NCBI GenBank assembly: GCA_037576195.1
Contig: CM075103.1
Span: 13,950,001-14,014,000, forward strand
From: Phytoseiulus persimilis
Lineage: Eukaryota > Arthropoda > Arachnida > Mesostigmata > Phytoseiidae
Length of the DNA stretch: 64,000 nt
Direction: 5' to 3'
Below are positions 34,012 to 46,945 of the stretch, in pieces. The position numbers were made by a program, and so were the translations under genes. How positions within the stretch are numbered: position 1 is the first letter of the stretch; each line of letters starts with the position of its first letter. Below the pieces are notes generated by a model. That model was not told where the DNA came from and made no database searches. It saw only the letters and a program-made list of their open reading frames with translations.

Positions 34012-37000
34012 GTGTGCCAACAGGAACACGTTTCTCGGCAACATACTCCCTATCTATTATATACAAACAAACAGGGGAGAAAAAGAGATTGAACGCAAGA
34101 GGAGACTTCCGCTTTCGGCGACTACACTATGACGAGCATAGCCACGGGCCACTTCCCCGGCTCGCGAGCTGATGCGAGCCGGCTTATGTTGTTTTGCTAG
34201 GCCTATACGTGCGCGCATGCAAGTCATCATTCCACCATCGTGGCGGTGTTGAATACTCGACGTGGATTTCTCCATACTCACACGGAGCGATCGACTTAAA
34301 CCGCCCAAAAGAGAAAGCTGTTTGTTCATCGAGCGAAACAAAAATCTAGATCTGGACAAGTATGGATTGGAGGCTCGGATCCGAGATCGCTTGTTAAAAG
34401 CGACAAGCTGTCGGAGACTCTGCATCGATTCGGCCAGAACGGCTTCGCTCCCGACGGAGAACCATATGTACGAGGTCAGCAAAGGTTGCGGGATGATAAC
34501 GCTTATTTCTCCAGTGATCTCTAAAGTGCCTCGTCTCTATCTGCGCGGAGTCGTCTCGGCAACGGTGCAGACCATCGTCGCATCTTCAGCATCAGAACGA
34601 GAAATCTGAAACATCACAACGAGTTGCGATGCCAGAAGCGACACTCAGATCGATCGCTAGCTCTCTTTGGTATGAGTGCTTGTCAGTAATCAGGCTCCAA
34701 CTTCACAATGTGGATTGCGGGGCCCGTAGTCCAACCTCGTCAAGCATGCAGAATCGGCGGCAATCTCATCGAAACGAACGGCTTGGAGGAGATACTCGAT
34801 TCGCGAGAAGCGTGGTATTTTTCGGCGGAGGCAATATGGCAACTGAGCCTCAACTCACAATTTCGAGTGCGATGCGACGATATGAAGTTTGATGTTGTGG
34901 GCAAGCGCGAGGTGTCTCGATAAACGAATCAGTTCGAACACGCTCGGGAACCAGAGCGGTTTGTGATGGAGTACACGAACGCCTTCTAGAACTTACGGAA
35001 GAATGACTCATGAAATGAAGGCGAAATGCTCCAGGGCCTCCTCAACTAATCCAAGACGATCCCGGCCTTCGACGCTGTGGATTGTTGCGCGTCCCAAGGA
35101 ACCACGCTCCGGACACTAGCTCAACAGTGGAAAATTCATAACTGTGAGCGCGGCCCCATCCTAGTACAGAGGTGATAATCGAAGACACGCGAGAAAAGTC
35201 AATGTGGCAAACCGAGGAGGAATCTCGCTCACCGAAGATCAACAGGCTGCCACGACCAAGAGCCAATATTGGCTATCCAACAGAATCGAATTCAAATCAA
35301 TCAAATTCCTGATCGACAGCAGCGCAACTCATAAGATATCGAACTCTCAAAGAGGGTTTACGAGCTCTCTGAAGGAATCTGACATCCGTTGGGAAGTCAA
35401 ACTCGGTAGTCGACGAAGTCCGCCGTTTCCGGACGAGGCCCAATCATCTTGACGAATAGACCGGCGGCCGCAACAGTTAATCTTGAGCAGGGGAACGTGC
35501 TGTGTGTCCCTGGGATCGGAAACAGTTCAATCTCCGTAATGCAGCTGACGAGCGATGGATTCAACGTCCGAATGAGAGCAGCCGCGTTGACTCTAGGAAA
35601 AAATGCGCTCGGACCGCTCTGAAAATGGATTTCTGCTGCCGACAGGAGCTCGGCCCTGATGGGAAAGAATTCACCACCGCGATGCAGCAGGTGAGACCCT
35701 GTAGCCCTTCTGTCATGAGTCTTGAGTGGAAATTCGAGACCATCCTGAGGGAAGCCCCCTGAATACGATCACTCGAGGCAACCGTAACTTTCGAAAACAC
35801 ATCGATTTGATTGGCTCTTCTGAGCCGTGTCATCACATGATCATCCATCTCTCGGTTCCATGAGAGCTTCCCGAAGCGCTGAAATCCTTTGCACCTGCGA
35901 CTTGCTTCTACCGAAATCCCTGCGTTACTTTCTTATGGTTGCTCAGCTCCACAATTCAACCAGGCAATCTTACTGAACGAACGAGGTTCGACACTAGAAC
36001 CCGGGCGAGTCCGTGCCGGCGCGCGGGAGGGATCCGCGCAGAAAACTGGACTTGCGCGCAAACGTCGAAAATCGAGCCGCAACTCGCTCTCGCGTCGTCT
36101 CTTCGCCTTAGGATCTCATGCCTAAGCTTTGAAACAGTTCGCGGCGCTCTTCGAAGATCTACATGTATTCGAGATGATAGGAGCGAGAATCGGTCCGACT
36201 GCGCAGGTAGTAGGGAACTTTGGTTTGAAAAGGGATGGTCCTGAACGTCAGGTGGTCCCATTGTGCGCCTCAAATACATGGGCCTCTAAGGCTGGTAAAC
36301 TCGGCGCCTGAACGTAGTGGTCCGATACCCCAAGTGTTCCCATCATTGTGGTCGCCCCCAACTCAGGTTTCACTGCACATGGATCCGAGCAGCGGACATC
36401 ATCAAGAGTTAGACTCCCTTGACCACTGACTCCAGCAGCTTTTGGATAAATCCTAAAGGCGTTCATATTCTCGGTTGAGAGGGAAGAGAATTGAAGTATC
36501 TGTAAACGAAATCATTTTCGAATTCGCTGAAGTATCTGAGAAAAGCCACAAGGCTGTCAGCGGTCGCCCAGTCCCTGCTTTCATTGTTGCCGGAAGCGCT
36601 GTTTTCAAATTTAACGAACCTGATTTTAGAACACTAAACTTTTCAACGTTCCTACCTGCGGCTGCACCTGCCGCTGAAAGTTATGCACTGCCAAGACGAT
36701 GCGGTCGTTGTTGATAATAATGTGAGCGGAAGCAGGAGAAACCGTCGACTGCAAAGTTTTTCTGGCGCGATTAATCTTCACTTGGGGCAAGCGGAGGGAC
36801 GCAGTGAGCTCAGGACATGACGCGATTCCTTTATCGACGGAACCAGCCAAAAGAATGAAGAGAATCTCCAGACTCTCGATCGTGAACGTCCCGTGTATCT
36901 TCATAATTCTTCGTGCTTCCCTGGCGAGACTTTCGCATCGAGAGCCGGTTCGAGGATACGAGTGTAACACCAGTGCACGGAGCACTAGTTGTTGTCGGAG

Positions 37001-40000
37001 TAGTGTTGGTGAACGACGTCTCTGTGACTCTCGGGAGCATAAACGTTTTCTCAGACAGATGTTTGACTTGTGCTCGCATCGCTGCTCACAACTCGTTTTA
37101 CTGTCACCCTCTGATGGATCTGCAGATAGATCAATAGACATCGAAGGAACAAACATAGTGTTCCGAGGTATCGATAAAACCATCCGTTGTCAGCCTTGGC
37201 GACTGTCGCAAAAAAACAATCGTCGCCACCAAGGACTGCGGCAACGACGGCTTCACCCGGGAGTATGGGAGCTGACTCGCCGGCGTTCCAAATTCACCGG
37301 CGTCGGCCGAAACGTTCGGTTTGCGGGCAATTCAAATTTTCTGAGAAAATTCAGATTCACAACCAGATAGAGGAGCCCGTGATCCACTGAGATCATAAAA
37401 TTGCGGTAGCATGAGATGGGTGTTCGTGATTGTTTGTTCGGGACTTGAACATGCGTTATCAACAGCGAAACAAACGTCTCCTGAATTGCTAGATTTCGAT
37501 TTCCTGAGAACAAGCTTAATCACTGATGCAGGAAGTCCAGTACTACCATTAGTAGCACTGTTGGCCTTATCCAGCTCGTCTTTTTAACTCGCAAATGTTC
37601 AGACGGGGGATTCCTTCAAACTGCTCCACCGAATAGGCGCGAACGAAGGGAGGTCCAGGCCTCCTGACGTTGGAGGGTCTTCCAATCCGCCGCACGGTCG
37701 TCTGTTGTAGGGAAATCGGTCCACATCGACATCTGCCACACGATATGCGTGAGGCCCGACTGATTTCAGCGGTTGAATATGAACCATGACTGTATGCTTG
37801 GTCCTCACAGCATTAGCCAGATGAGCATATTGGTCAGAAGAATGAGTAAGTTCCTGAAGCGATTCCTGAACGGCACGATGACAGTAGGTATTCGTCCAAC
37901 GGTCTCAATGCGCCTCACGGATTCACCTTGCGAGATCCTTGGGGAAATGAACGATTTTTCTCTATTCACCGAGCACGAATGAAGGCGTTCCGAACTGACC
38001 AAGGGCTTTTAGGAGACCAATCCGGGAGATTGCTCCTCAGATGGTTCCGATGAATCCAAAGAGACATCCATTCTTTATTCAAGGGCAATTCAAGGTCCAG
38101 CTTTCCCTGGTTTTCGATGCATACCGTCCGCAGAACAGCCGCTCTGAGAATGGGGAATGCATGACTGGAGTTTTCAGAGATGGTCGTTCAAATATTTATG
38201 AAGATTCTTGTTAGCAAACCTTTTTGCAGTGCGTGTTCATTCGAGCGCAGTCCATCACACGCCTCTGTATGGGTAGCACAGCCCGAAGAGTTACAGGAAC
38301 TGCCTTCACTGAGCAAATGATTCCCGTCATGCAGGAAACCTCCACACGGACAGGCCGGTCTTTCAGAAACCCGAGTAAGAATACGGCAAGCTCTACGCAA
38401 GATCAAGACCAAATGGAAAAAGGGGTAACGGACGAGGGCGGGTCGCGAGAATGAAGTCGAGGATTTGGTCGAGGAGAGTGAACTATGTAGATCTCCAGCT
38501 AAGAGAGGTAATCCTCAACCGAGAATCAGAGCCCTGAGTTCACGTAGGGGAGAAGTCCCCGATCTGACCCTGATGTACTCAAGCGGCACTCTCGGGCCAG
38601 GCGATGTGACAGCCGCTTGCGAAACGCAATCAATTCTAGATTACAGCCGAAGTGTGGTCCGAAACCTCCGGTGGCCATTCGACCCGATAGGCAGTTGACT
38701 GCTCCGATAGCTCCTCGAACGCTTCCCCCGCTGAGCTCAGGGGAGCGTGCGTGTTGCTTCGAACCCTGCGATTGGCCGTTCTCACCGCATACATCACCGG
38801 GAACGATTGGCGATCGATGTTCGCTTACCGAATTCGTATGCGACCAGGATTTGCTCTCGAAACATGCGAAGGTTCCTCACAGATCGACTCACGAGAGTTT
38901 CCCGCGGCCTCGATTCGGTCTTTTCACCGTGGTGATTTTTGTTGAGTGCGCGAATAAACTCGACTTCCGGCGAAGCAATGCAGCGCACGTCAACCTCATT
39001 CGCACCTCATCCGACTGATTCGAACGCGGAACATTCAAGGAAGCCGATTCATCCCGAAGTTTATTCCCGGAGGAACGGGTTCGCTGGTCAGAGCCGTCAG
39101 CATGCAAGCAAGCGGACACTCTCCGAGCCGCTGGAAAATTCTTGGTGGCGCACAGACGCCAGGCCTCTTGGGAGATTTGCCATCTCATAACCCTCCTCCA
39201 GACTTTCCAGCATCAAGTGGGGAGCTCAGATGCCCAACGCCTGGCAGCCTCTGGTGCTGGAGGCCCAAGAAACCTCAGCCGTATAATGAGCCATGGTTTT
39301 TGACTTAAAAACGTCGTTCCCTGTGGCTTTGGTGCACTCTGCTAGTACTCCGTCATTTATGTAACGAATCTTGAGGCTCCGATCCGTCCTCGAACTTCGT
39401 TCGTGGGGGACCGAAAACGCTTTGATTTTTCTAAAAGGGTCACGAAGTTACGGGAGAAGCCCTCTCTCAATTCCGAAATTCACTCAAGCAGTTTCAGATG
39501 GAGTTCGAGACCAATTTGTGCACCCCAACGGACTCCTTATAAACCACCATGAATGACCGTTTTCCTCGGTTGCCGAGAAACGCAGTGGAATCAATTGTGC
39601 GCGGAACTGGACGCCCACTCGAACTTCCCTTACTTCTCTGACAGGTTTTTCAATCTATCATTAATGCCCCAAAAATTGGCCGAATTTCAGGGTTTGATAG
39701 GATAAATTGGATACGATCGGCTTGTCAGTCGCTGGGCTGTGAGTTTCCGACAAGTCTCGAGGTCTTAGGACGTGAATTCATACAGGACGAAATGGAAGAA
39801 AATTGATGAGTCAGGAAAAATTAAATGTCGAAGTCATCCGGATCATGAAGCTGAGCTGCCCGGGCATGAGGTCGATGATCAAGCAACGAGGTTTCTACCC
39901 GAACGATGGAGAGCTATTCATCTCGTGCTAGAGATCTCGGAGTTTCGGTTTGTTTCACACTCTCTGCTCACATTTGAATGGCGCGTCCGGAAACCTCAGG

Positions 40001-40240
40001 TAGCGCTCAGGCAAAGCGGAGAGCTGGAAGCTTGGAGGTCGCCGAACGACCCGAAGGAGGTTTCGAAGAATAGGTCCTGGAATTGCTCCCTCGCGACTCG
40101 AGAGGATATCATCACTTGTTCGCAACTCACCTCACCGGGGTCAACAAAGTAGATAATCCACGTTTTAACGCAAAACAAGCGGTAGTATGAAGTACTACCA
40201 TTCCAGATTTTTTCAAGTGGGTATTATCCGAAGGAGCCCC

Positions 40241-40383
40241 TCACTCCAGCCGAATTTCCCATTCTTCTGGGTCGTGCGTAAATGCATTTCTCCCTAGCGC
40301 TCTTCTATCTTCTCCCATCCTCCTTTATTTCGCACTCGCAGTTCCTTTTGTGAACCATAGGGTCTACCCTTTGTGAGTTGTTC
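40241..40383 (-). pseudogene. Coding relic, family A, copy 3 (longest)
   Basis: This copy links the two halves seen separately at 9.0 and 28.9 kb. From 40383 on the minus strand it encodes EQLTKGRPYGSQKELRVRNK and then GGWEKIEER before a stop. A frame change of one base continues into MGEDRRALGRNAFTHDPEEW. The frame then ends at TGA (40241-40243). Three copies covering different parts, always degraded and on the same strand, suggest an old transposon or retrotransposon ORF. No catalytic motif is visible and I cannot name the family. Confidence 0.55.
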
Positions 40384-40389
40384 CAAAAA

Positions 40390-42898
40390 AAACGGACTCA
40401 GGCCGAGGAATACCGGCGAGAAAGAGAATCACGATACAGACCGTACAATCGCGTTGAGAGATTGGCCCGCATGGCGCTAGAATGAACTCGAGTCATGTTT
40501 CCGAGGTACGGAGCGGGCTGGAGGGGAGACATCGATTCCCCAAACCTCCGTTCGGTCCATATGGCTCTATGCTACTGGTCATCGAATCGCCTGTTGAAGC
40601 CCCAAGGAAAAGCGTGGGCGTCCAATAATACTGCGTATTCCCCGAAGAGCTTGTCTTCTGTATCCCCTTCCAGAACAGCTGCGGTCAAGCCAAAGACCTT
40701 CATCTTTGCAGACGACAATCACAGACGGTTTGTGAGTGGGAATGGTAGTTCATCTCGCAATATTCTTCGGAAGCGTCGAACTCCCGGAAAATGAGGCAGC
40801 CGTAACCCTGATCCTAGGATGAAGGTAACGTGGAGATGGTTTTCGATACAACGCGGAGTTTCTTGATATACAACACAGTTTTCGAGAGCAACGACATACT
40901 TCAAGCAGCGCTCATCGAGTTCCCCGAGGAGCTCGACGAGTCTGCTGATACCGGAAACCTCTTCTCAAAACTTCCGCTCGTCTCGAATTCACTGATCTCG
41001 AAAATGTTCGAGGGCATTCCAGACTTTCCTTACAAATATTTCTTAATCAACTCTATCTTCCTTGGCCTCCACTCCCGCCGACTTTCCCGCCAACAGATTT
41101 CCGTTCCCTCGGCCTTAGATTGCTCTTCCCCAGAGTCCTCCCATTTCTCCAGCAGTACGCCAACAGGAGTTTCCTTATTAACACGAAATTCGTGACAAAA
41201 AATCGTTGCTTCAGTTAACTAAGATTAAATCGGTCGTTGGAGCAAGACAACGACGAGACGATGCCGTCCCATGGGACCGACCGGGAGTCACAGTTTTTAG
41301 ACACAGTGGTGTTTCGCGCACGTGCGCTCTCCTCACTACCGCTACTCGGGGCCTCTCTTCTGAGTTCCGATTCCTGCTCAGGATAGCGAGGCCCGGATAT
41401 TACTACAACAACAAGACGGGCCCCTCACGTAAGGTCTCCTCGTGCAGGATTCCGCTTGGAGCCGCCATTGTCGCTTGATTCAGCTCATTCTATGCCTAAG
41501 AAATCCATGCTCTGAAGTTCCCATCCAAACCGCAGGCTTCGAGGACACTCATCGACAATCACACACCAAGCAATGGGATATCAGACTCCCATCCGTCTCT
41601 TCCCGGGAGAGCTGCTTATCTCCGTTTTCTCAGAGACGACCAATTTCATTAATTGGGGTGCGCCGATAATTTCTCCAAGGGGCCATTCAGGGCTATAAAC
41701 GAGAGGTGAGGGCTGGCCCGAGTTTAGACATGGGCTTTCCCTGAACTGGGGGCTCAGATTGTCCCAGGGACAGAGACTGCGGAATGTAGGAGGGGCCGGT
41801 GGGAAGTCGCAGGCTCCAACCGTCCGAGCTCCGCCACAAGAACGGCTTCCTTGCACATGATCCGTTCGGCAGTGTCGAGTTCGCTCATCCTATTCATGTC
41901 CAGAGGGGAACTTCGGGAAAATCTGGTAGCGATCATTCCTCTCTTCGCTCATTGCTGAGTTGAGATGAGAATTCCGATTCTTCGAACATTGCGCCACAAG
42001 GAAGAATTGAATTTGGCTTTCCGGTTGAGATCCGGGAGGAATCGCATCGCGGACGAAATTTCGCCAACGGATCAGTGATGTTTGGTGGGCTGATAAAATC
42101 TGTCGCCAATTTCGAGATCTACAACGATCCACGTCATTTTTTTAGCGAATTCGTGGAAACCAATCTCTTTCAGTGATGGGCGAAAAGGGGAAATGTAAGG
42201 AAATTCGGGACTCATGTTGACTGTTCGCTGCGAATATCCTCATGGACCTAATCTGGCGTGTGTGTGAATATCGACGGGCAATGCCAATGATTCTATACAC
42301 GATGTATTTTCACCGATTGAGTCGTGATCAACGAACCTACCCGCGAGCGACTTGACGCAGAATGAGTCTGCATGCTGACGACGTCTTCGTCACTTTTCCG
42401 CCCGAGAGGTCGGATCCGAAACCTTTCAGCTGAGTTCTGTTGCTGTTGAGCTGGTGGCTGTGAAAGGAGCGCCGGACCGGAATTTGGTTTTGGTTATTGG
42501 ACTTCCTCGGAAAATTCATGAATTTTCCATCCCATCCTCATCCCTCTCACACCGGGAAGCGCAAGGAGCCCTCAATGCAGCGGCGCCCGAATACTCCTCC
42601 CGGGCTCCCCAGCTATGGGAAGCCCTGACGCTCGACTGGGTTCTGGACCTTGTCGCGATGTCCTGAGATTCGAGTAGGTATCTGTTCAACCATCAGGTTC
42701 AGATGCTCATCAGTAGCATTTTATCACGTCATGATGTTATCGAGCAGAATTTGCGAAAGAATGCCACAACAGGGAGTTGACTCATCGCAAAGACTGAGAG
42801 TCATCGGAAGTTATATATTCCCGGAGATCTCTGATCAGATGGAGATTGTTGTAGGGGATAAACTGGACTTATGATCAAATCCAGTTCGGGCTTTACAC
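40390..42898. other. Anonymous sequence
   Basis: No supported gene. A 121-codon frame at 40830-41195 has an acidic protein-like start but no known motif. FADD at about 40706 and HADDV at about 42370 resemble the catalytic box of reverse transcriptases but lack the neighbouring blocks. Confidence 0.4.
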
Positions 42899-43018
42899 CT
42901 ACTCGATAGTGCCGCAAACTAAAACTCTGGGTGGTTTCAGTTTCGTTGCGGATAGCATCCGGCGCAACACGCGAACCTCAGCCGGTAGAACGTGAGCGAA
43001 CGTTAAGAGTACTTGATA
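42899..43018 (-). pseudogene. Coding relic, family B, copy 1 (possibly gag-like)
   Basis: On the minus strand 39 codons from 43018 read YQVLLTFAHVLPAEVRVLRR, then MLSATKLKPP and RVLVCGTIE, then a stop. The copy at 55675-55773 on the other strand has LPARVREFSRKLAATKLKPP and then TAVLCGTVE with the stop at the same place. Many differences between the two are silent or conservative, so both descend from one protein-coding sequence. A segment of the form Y..L...LP.EV followed by PP recalls the capsid part of retrotransposon Gag proteins, but this is a loose resemblance. Any LTR or polymerase part is missing. Confidence 0.5.
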
Positions 43019-43675
43019 TCCAACGAGATGAGAAGGTGCCTACTCCGCTGAGAACGGAGAGTACAGACTCGTTCACGCGGCTCCGGAATCAATAATTCCA
43101 CACCGATATGCATAACTCACGATACGATAGCTGCCACCCCCCACTTTCGGGAGTCAGAAGTTCCAGTTTTGAGGATTAGACTGCTCCGAGGATGAATATC
43201 TGTCATTGTTCTTCGTTTTTGTTTCATTTATCATGGAGCTGCTGCATTCGGTCGTATCTTCACTGAATTCGACGCCAGTCCGAACCGAAACGGCATTTAC
43301 ACCATCAAGCACATTTCAATTCAGCTGATCATCATATGATCGAATCGCCTTTTCTGACGCGTTTCACTGAGTGAGTGAATCCGATTTTCTAGCTCCGGAC
43401 GCGAGGCGTCTATCAAAACGGTACCGAGGCTATATACACTATGACTCAGTCATCCATTTTCAACGGGCAACGCAGTCAAGAAGTTGGTATCTGCACCAAG
43501 AGTCTTCAAAGCCGATCTCTCAAAGCTGCGCATTCATTCCTCTCGAGATGAGCGCCAGTGCGAGGTCTGGTTGATTAAAAATGAGGCCGGATGAGCTCTC
43601 TCTATCGCGCTTAATGTACACCATCGCGTAGGGCAGAAATTGCCGATGATTGCCATTCAGAGCGAGAGTGGAGTG

Positions 43676-43696
43676 CTCTCTCCTCTCTCTCTCTCT
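43676..43696. repeat. CT microsatellite
   Basis: CTCTCTCC followed by an unbroken CT run up to TAGGTG. Confidence 0.85.
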
Positions 43697-43785
43697 AGGT
43701 GAAACCTCGATCCTTGGGGACACCAGCAGCAACGGCTGTTATAGGACTGGCGGCCTTCACAAGCGAAAGGACCCCTCTCCTCCTC

Positions 43786-43812
43786 TATCGTCTCTCTCTC
43801 TCAATCTCTCTC
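43786..43812. repeat. Imperfect CT microsatellite
   Basis: TCGTCTCTCTCTCTCAATCTCTC; interrupted CT repeats about 90 bp after the first. Confidence 0.75.
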
Positions 43813-44331
43813 GCTGTGTCATTCCATCTTGAGAGGGAACATAACTATCCCGATGTGACTCTTGACCGGGAGGTTAAAAACCGAGGAGGTTCCGAGTTCT
43901 TTGTCGTGTACCCCTCCGGATCATTCCCTCAAGGGAGCCATGACTCATGACCTCGTGGGTGGGTAATACGTCCCGCCGCCACCCCGTCCCGCTCCTGCAA
44001 CATCTACTCACTTGACACTGACAGACGGAAAGACGTTGGTGGAACAAGACAGTTAGAGAACGCGGCAACGGAACACACGCACGCAAATAGAAGCAAAATC
44101 ACATGGACATGGTCCCTCCGTTGCGCGCGGGGAGAACGTCCCGCGATACTCACTGAATAGAATGTAACTGTTTCACAAGGAGCAGTGACAGTCAACATAA
44201 CGTGTCGTTGATTATGAGAACCCAGCCGTTTCCTCTAACGTTTGGGAGGTGTTGCAGGGAAGCTCTGTTGTGGTCGTTGGTCAGTCGCTGCTGTGTTTGT
44301 CGCCCCTTGTCATTCTGCGCCAACTCCCGCA

Positions 44332-44484
44332 ATGGATGCTGTGGCGTTGGATCCCGCGGTGAAGTTCTGTATCGAGTTCTGCAGGCTCGCGGAGCCCGCC
44401 GACGGAGTTGCGCCGTCGGTGCGAGTCGTCTTGTACGTAGACGGATCTGAGCACTCATTCACGCCAGCGCCGTCTGCGCGATAA
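44332..44484 (+). CDS. Candidate coding exon, unknown protein
   Basis: The ATG at 44332 sits in a good context (CCCGCAATGG) and opens a 50-codon frame to a TGA-type stop at 44484. Most codons up to about 44430 end in G or C, which stands out in this window. The peptide begins MDAVALDPAVKFCIEFCRLA and contains VVLYVDGSEHS. A GTACGT donor-like site lies at 44433. YVDGS recalls the start of an RNase H domain (as in some LINE and LTR polyproteins), so a retroelement fragment is one alternative to a first exon of a gene. No homologue was recognised. Confidence 0.25.
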   Translation: MDAVALDPAVKFCIEFCRLAEPADGVAPSVRVVLYVDGSEHSFTPAPSAR

Positions 44485-44489
44485 TCAGA

Positions 44490-46574
44490 AGAGAAATGTC
44501 CCGCTGGGGACGTCCTGTTTGTCTCTCGCTGCTTTCAATGCTGTCAGCGAGGTGTCGCGCGGTAAAACTTATGTCGCCGTCGCAGCGGAGTTGTGAACAG
44601 AGTGGAAAAGACGGGCAGAAGGGAGCTGATAAGCGAGAAGAGCCTCTGGGTACGCGAACACTTGACCAGCTCGAATGAGGTTGCATTCATTCGTTGCGTT
44701 CCGTAAAAATTCCGGAAGCCAAGCGGCTCCGCTATCCCGCGACACCGAACTGGCACCTGACGCAGGGCTGTTCCTTTTCCAGGAAATTCCGTGTTAACAC
44801 AAGTATCTTCGACGAACCGCCAGGCCTCTTCATCAGTCAACCGGATGGAACCACGAAGGGTATAACAGTGTTAGCGCGAATAATGGCCTTGTGAAACTAT
44901 TTTCCGACGGTTCCGTCACATATACTCGGGAGTACCTCAAGCGTCGGAGAAGTTTGAGCACTCCCGAGGGTTCGTCCGAATTTCTCTCCTTGAAAGTGAA
45001 GAAAAATTAGTTATCTACATACAGGAAAGATTCGATGTCTCAATCTGCGGAGTCAACATGGCCCACCAATTATGGAATCGCAAAAACAATAACCCCAAGA
45101 CTCCGCATTTGACGAAAACCTCTCTTTCGATTCTCTCTGGAGAGAACGCATCTGATAACGAGCTTATCGGAGAATGAAACGATCGGATAACTAAGTCGTC
45201 AGAAAATGAGCTCACCAGGTAGCGAACTCGACAGATGACAATATCATCCGACGCGCTTTCCGAGGAAAAAATTAGAAAAAAAAGGTTCGTTGACTGCGGT
45301 ATTTCAGGGTGTGCTTTTGTCGGAAGGCTCGAAGCCTCCTGTATCTTCCGTTGACACGTTCAAGCTCGGATGGTCCCGGTAGCAAAGCTACAGCCAGTTT
45401 TAGCGGACCCAGACGTTTGAGGATCCACGCAATTCAAAAGAAGAACATTCATGAACGAGGCGACCCGCTTTCGCATAGCGATTACTCGATCGATTACTCG
45501 CTTACTCGATCACTCGCGTCTCGTAACACTCGCTATCTCCGAGGAGCGTCGTCACTGAAGGGGGAAAAAAAACTGTCGCAGGCCTCTTCCTCTCCAAATA
45601 CTGCTCTATCAGAGTTCCGCCCCCTTGGATCGACGCATCTTGACCTTGCTGGCAGGTACTTCCGCGACTTGGCAGAAGTTAAAAGTCGGTTGGCTGATCA
45701 TGTTGCTGAAAAATGAAGCGCCCTCCCGCTCATGTGGGTTCATTGTTCGCCAGGAATATTGCGAATAGTGGAGCAAGCAACGGCAGTTAGTTCGGCTGAT
45801 TATCATCACCGAGGAATTTCGGAAGAAACATAGAGCTCGGGTGAAATGCGGAAAATGAATGCCCTCCCCCCCTTCCCGAAGCGTGTCCCACCTACCCGTC
45901 TCCCTCTGAGAAAATGAGAGCTGGTCCTCCCTTGGCTTTCGCCTCCAACAACACACAGCAGGTTTCGTTGTGATGCGGCAGCTCAACACGATTACGGGAG
46001 ACCGCTTGCAGGCTCCGCTGAAGGATGCATCGAAGAGAGCGAGCTTGCAATGGCGCCGTTTGCATGGAGCGCTTCTCAAGCTCTGATCTACGGAGAAGCG
46101 CAACCAGGAGGGCGCCGAAACCACTGCACAGCACCACGATCAGCGTGGAAGAAAGTCCGGGTTACAGATTCGGAATGTCGGACCCAACCTCTGCGGGGTG
46201 GAGGCTCAGAATGCTCGAGCTCCCGGCCACTCGACCATCCGTTCCGATAGATTGTCCGTTGCCGTATGATACAATGGTCGAAGATTAAACGTGTTCAAGG
46301 TCAGAGAGCGAAGGGGACACAATGCGCTGCTTTACCGCTGTCTTATTCCATCCTCCGCCTGGAGGACCTCTCTTATGACCTCGAACTCGAAAACTACGGA
46401 CTGTGAGGGAAACTCAACGAACTATACGAGCTTCTACTCAGGAGCTCGATTTCCCCTACAGGGGGACTGTAGATTGAGCTAGCCGGGAATGTGCTTATCC
46501 TCACAATATATAATCCGCTTCGTCTGTCAGTTTGTTAGCCAGCTTGTCCACCCTCCTTCTAGACTATGAAGGTG
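44490..46574. other. Anonymous sequence
   Basis: No gene was recognised. At about 46505-46540 the sequence TATATAATCCGCTTCGTCTG resembles TATATATGATCGGCTTAGTT at about 11385 in the hAT MITE, and in both places it is followed by repeat units. Confidence 0.45.
45482..45518. repeat. ACTCGAT-type tandem repeat
   Basis: About four imperfect units of TTACTCGATC / CGATTACTCG run head to tail. Confidence 0.7.
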
Positions 46575-46865
46575 ATCTCGGAATCAATCTGACCATAATT
46601 ATGGGAGGCTAAGGAGGTGGTTGCGGATCGATCTGACCATACTTTTCTTCTCGACAGATTCCGGCCATTCGCTCTCTGGGGAAATGATTCCGGGATCGAT
46701 CGGACCATACCCTTCTGGCTCTGGGAATGTGCTTCCGGGATCGATCTAAACATTATTTTCTGGGTCTGGGAAGATGATCCGCCATCGATCTCACCATACT
46801 TTTCGGAATCTCGGGAGATGTTTGTGGGATCGATCTGACCATACTTCTCTGGATCTGGGGGAGGG
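46575..46865. repeat. Minisatellite of about 44-45 bp, six units
   Basis: The core GGGATCGATCTGACCATACT recurs, with changes, at about 46580, 46625, 46693, 46738, 46782 and 46826. The spacing is 45, 68, 45, 44 and 44 bp; the single 68-bp step equals one and a half units. A 45-bp period keeps frame, so the minus strand reads a 15-residue repeat (forms of EKYGQIDP) within a 165-codon open frame. Units of the same family form the core of the MITE at 11.4 kb and a pair at 22.2 kb. I regard the open frame as a by-product of the period, not as a gene. Confidence 0.85.
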
Positions 46866-46945
46866 GAGAGCTCCCCGATGCGGATACAATTTTTGAGGAA
46901 GGATCCCGTCATAGCGGGAAAAATCGACTCCGGAGTTCGCCAATT
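46850..46945 (+). repeat. Diverged inverted repeat, left arm
   Basis: From about AGGGGAGAGCTCCCCG to ATCGACTCCGGAGTTCGC this arm matches the reverse complement of 47170-47265, with ATCGACTCCGG exact and the rest clearly diverged. The arm starts right at the end of the minisatellite, so both may belong to one former element about 400-700 bp long. Confidence 0.55.

Larger units (their letters stand above)
32306..40240. other. Anonymous sequence
   Basis: Long stretch without a supported gene. The largest frames (215 codons at 33272-32625 minus, 192 codons at 33171-33749 plus) overlap each other on opposite strands. The minus-strand frame runs through a poly-C/poly-G tract. Several shorter frames (for example 34708-34923 and 36475-36714) have a protein-like residue mix, but none is repeated or carries a known motif. 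Confidence 0.45.
43019..44331. other. Anonymous sequence with CT-rich repeats
   Basis: No gene was recognised. CT microsatellites lie at about 43676-43696 and 43786-43812. The part from about 43950 on is richer in GC and could be the upstream region of the exon-like segment at 44332. Confidence 0.4.

Noticed and set aside
40680-40740. FADD string (FIFADDNHRRF) as a reverse-transcriptase box
   Set aside because: No LF.IY block upstream and no GL.LN block downstream at the required spacing.
42355-42430. SLHADDVFV as an L1-type reverse-transcriptase box
   Set aside because: A stop lies directly upstream and no further blocks follow; judged chance.
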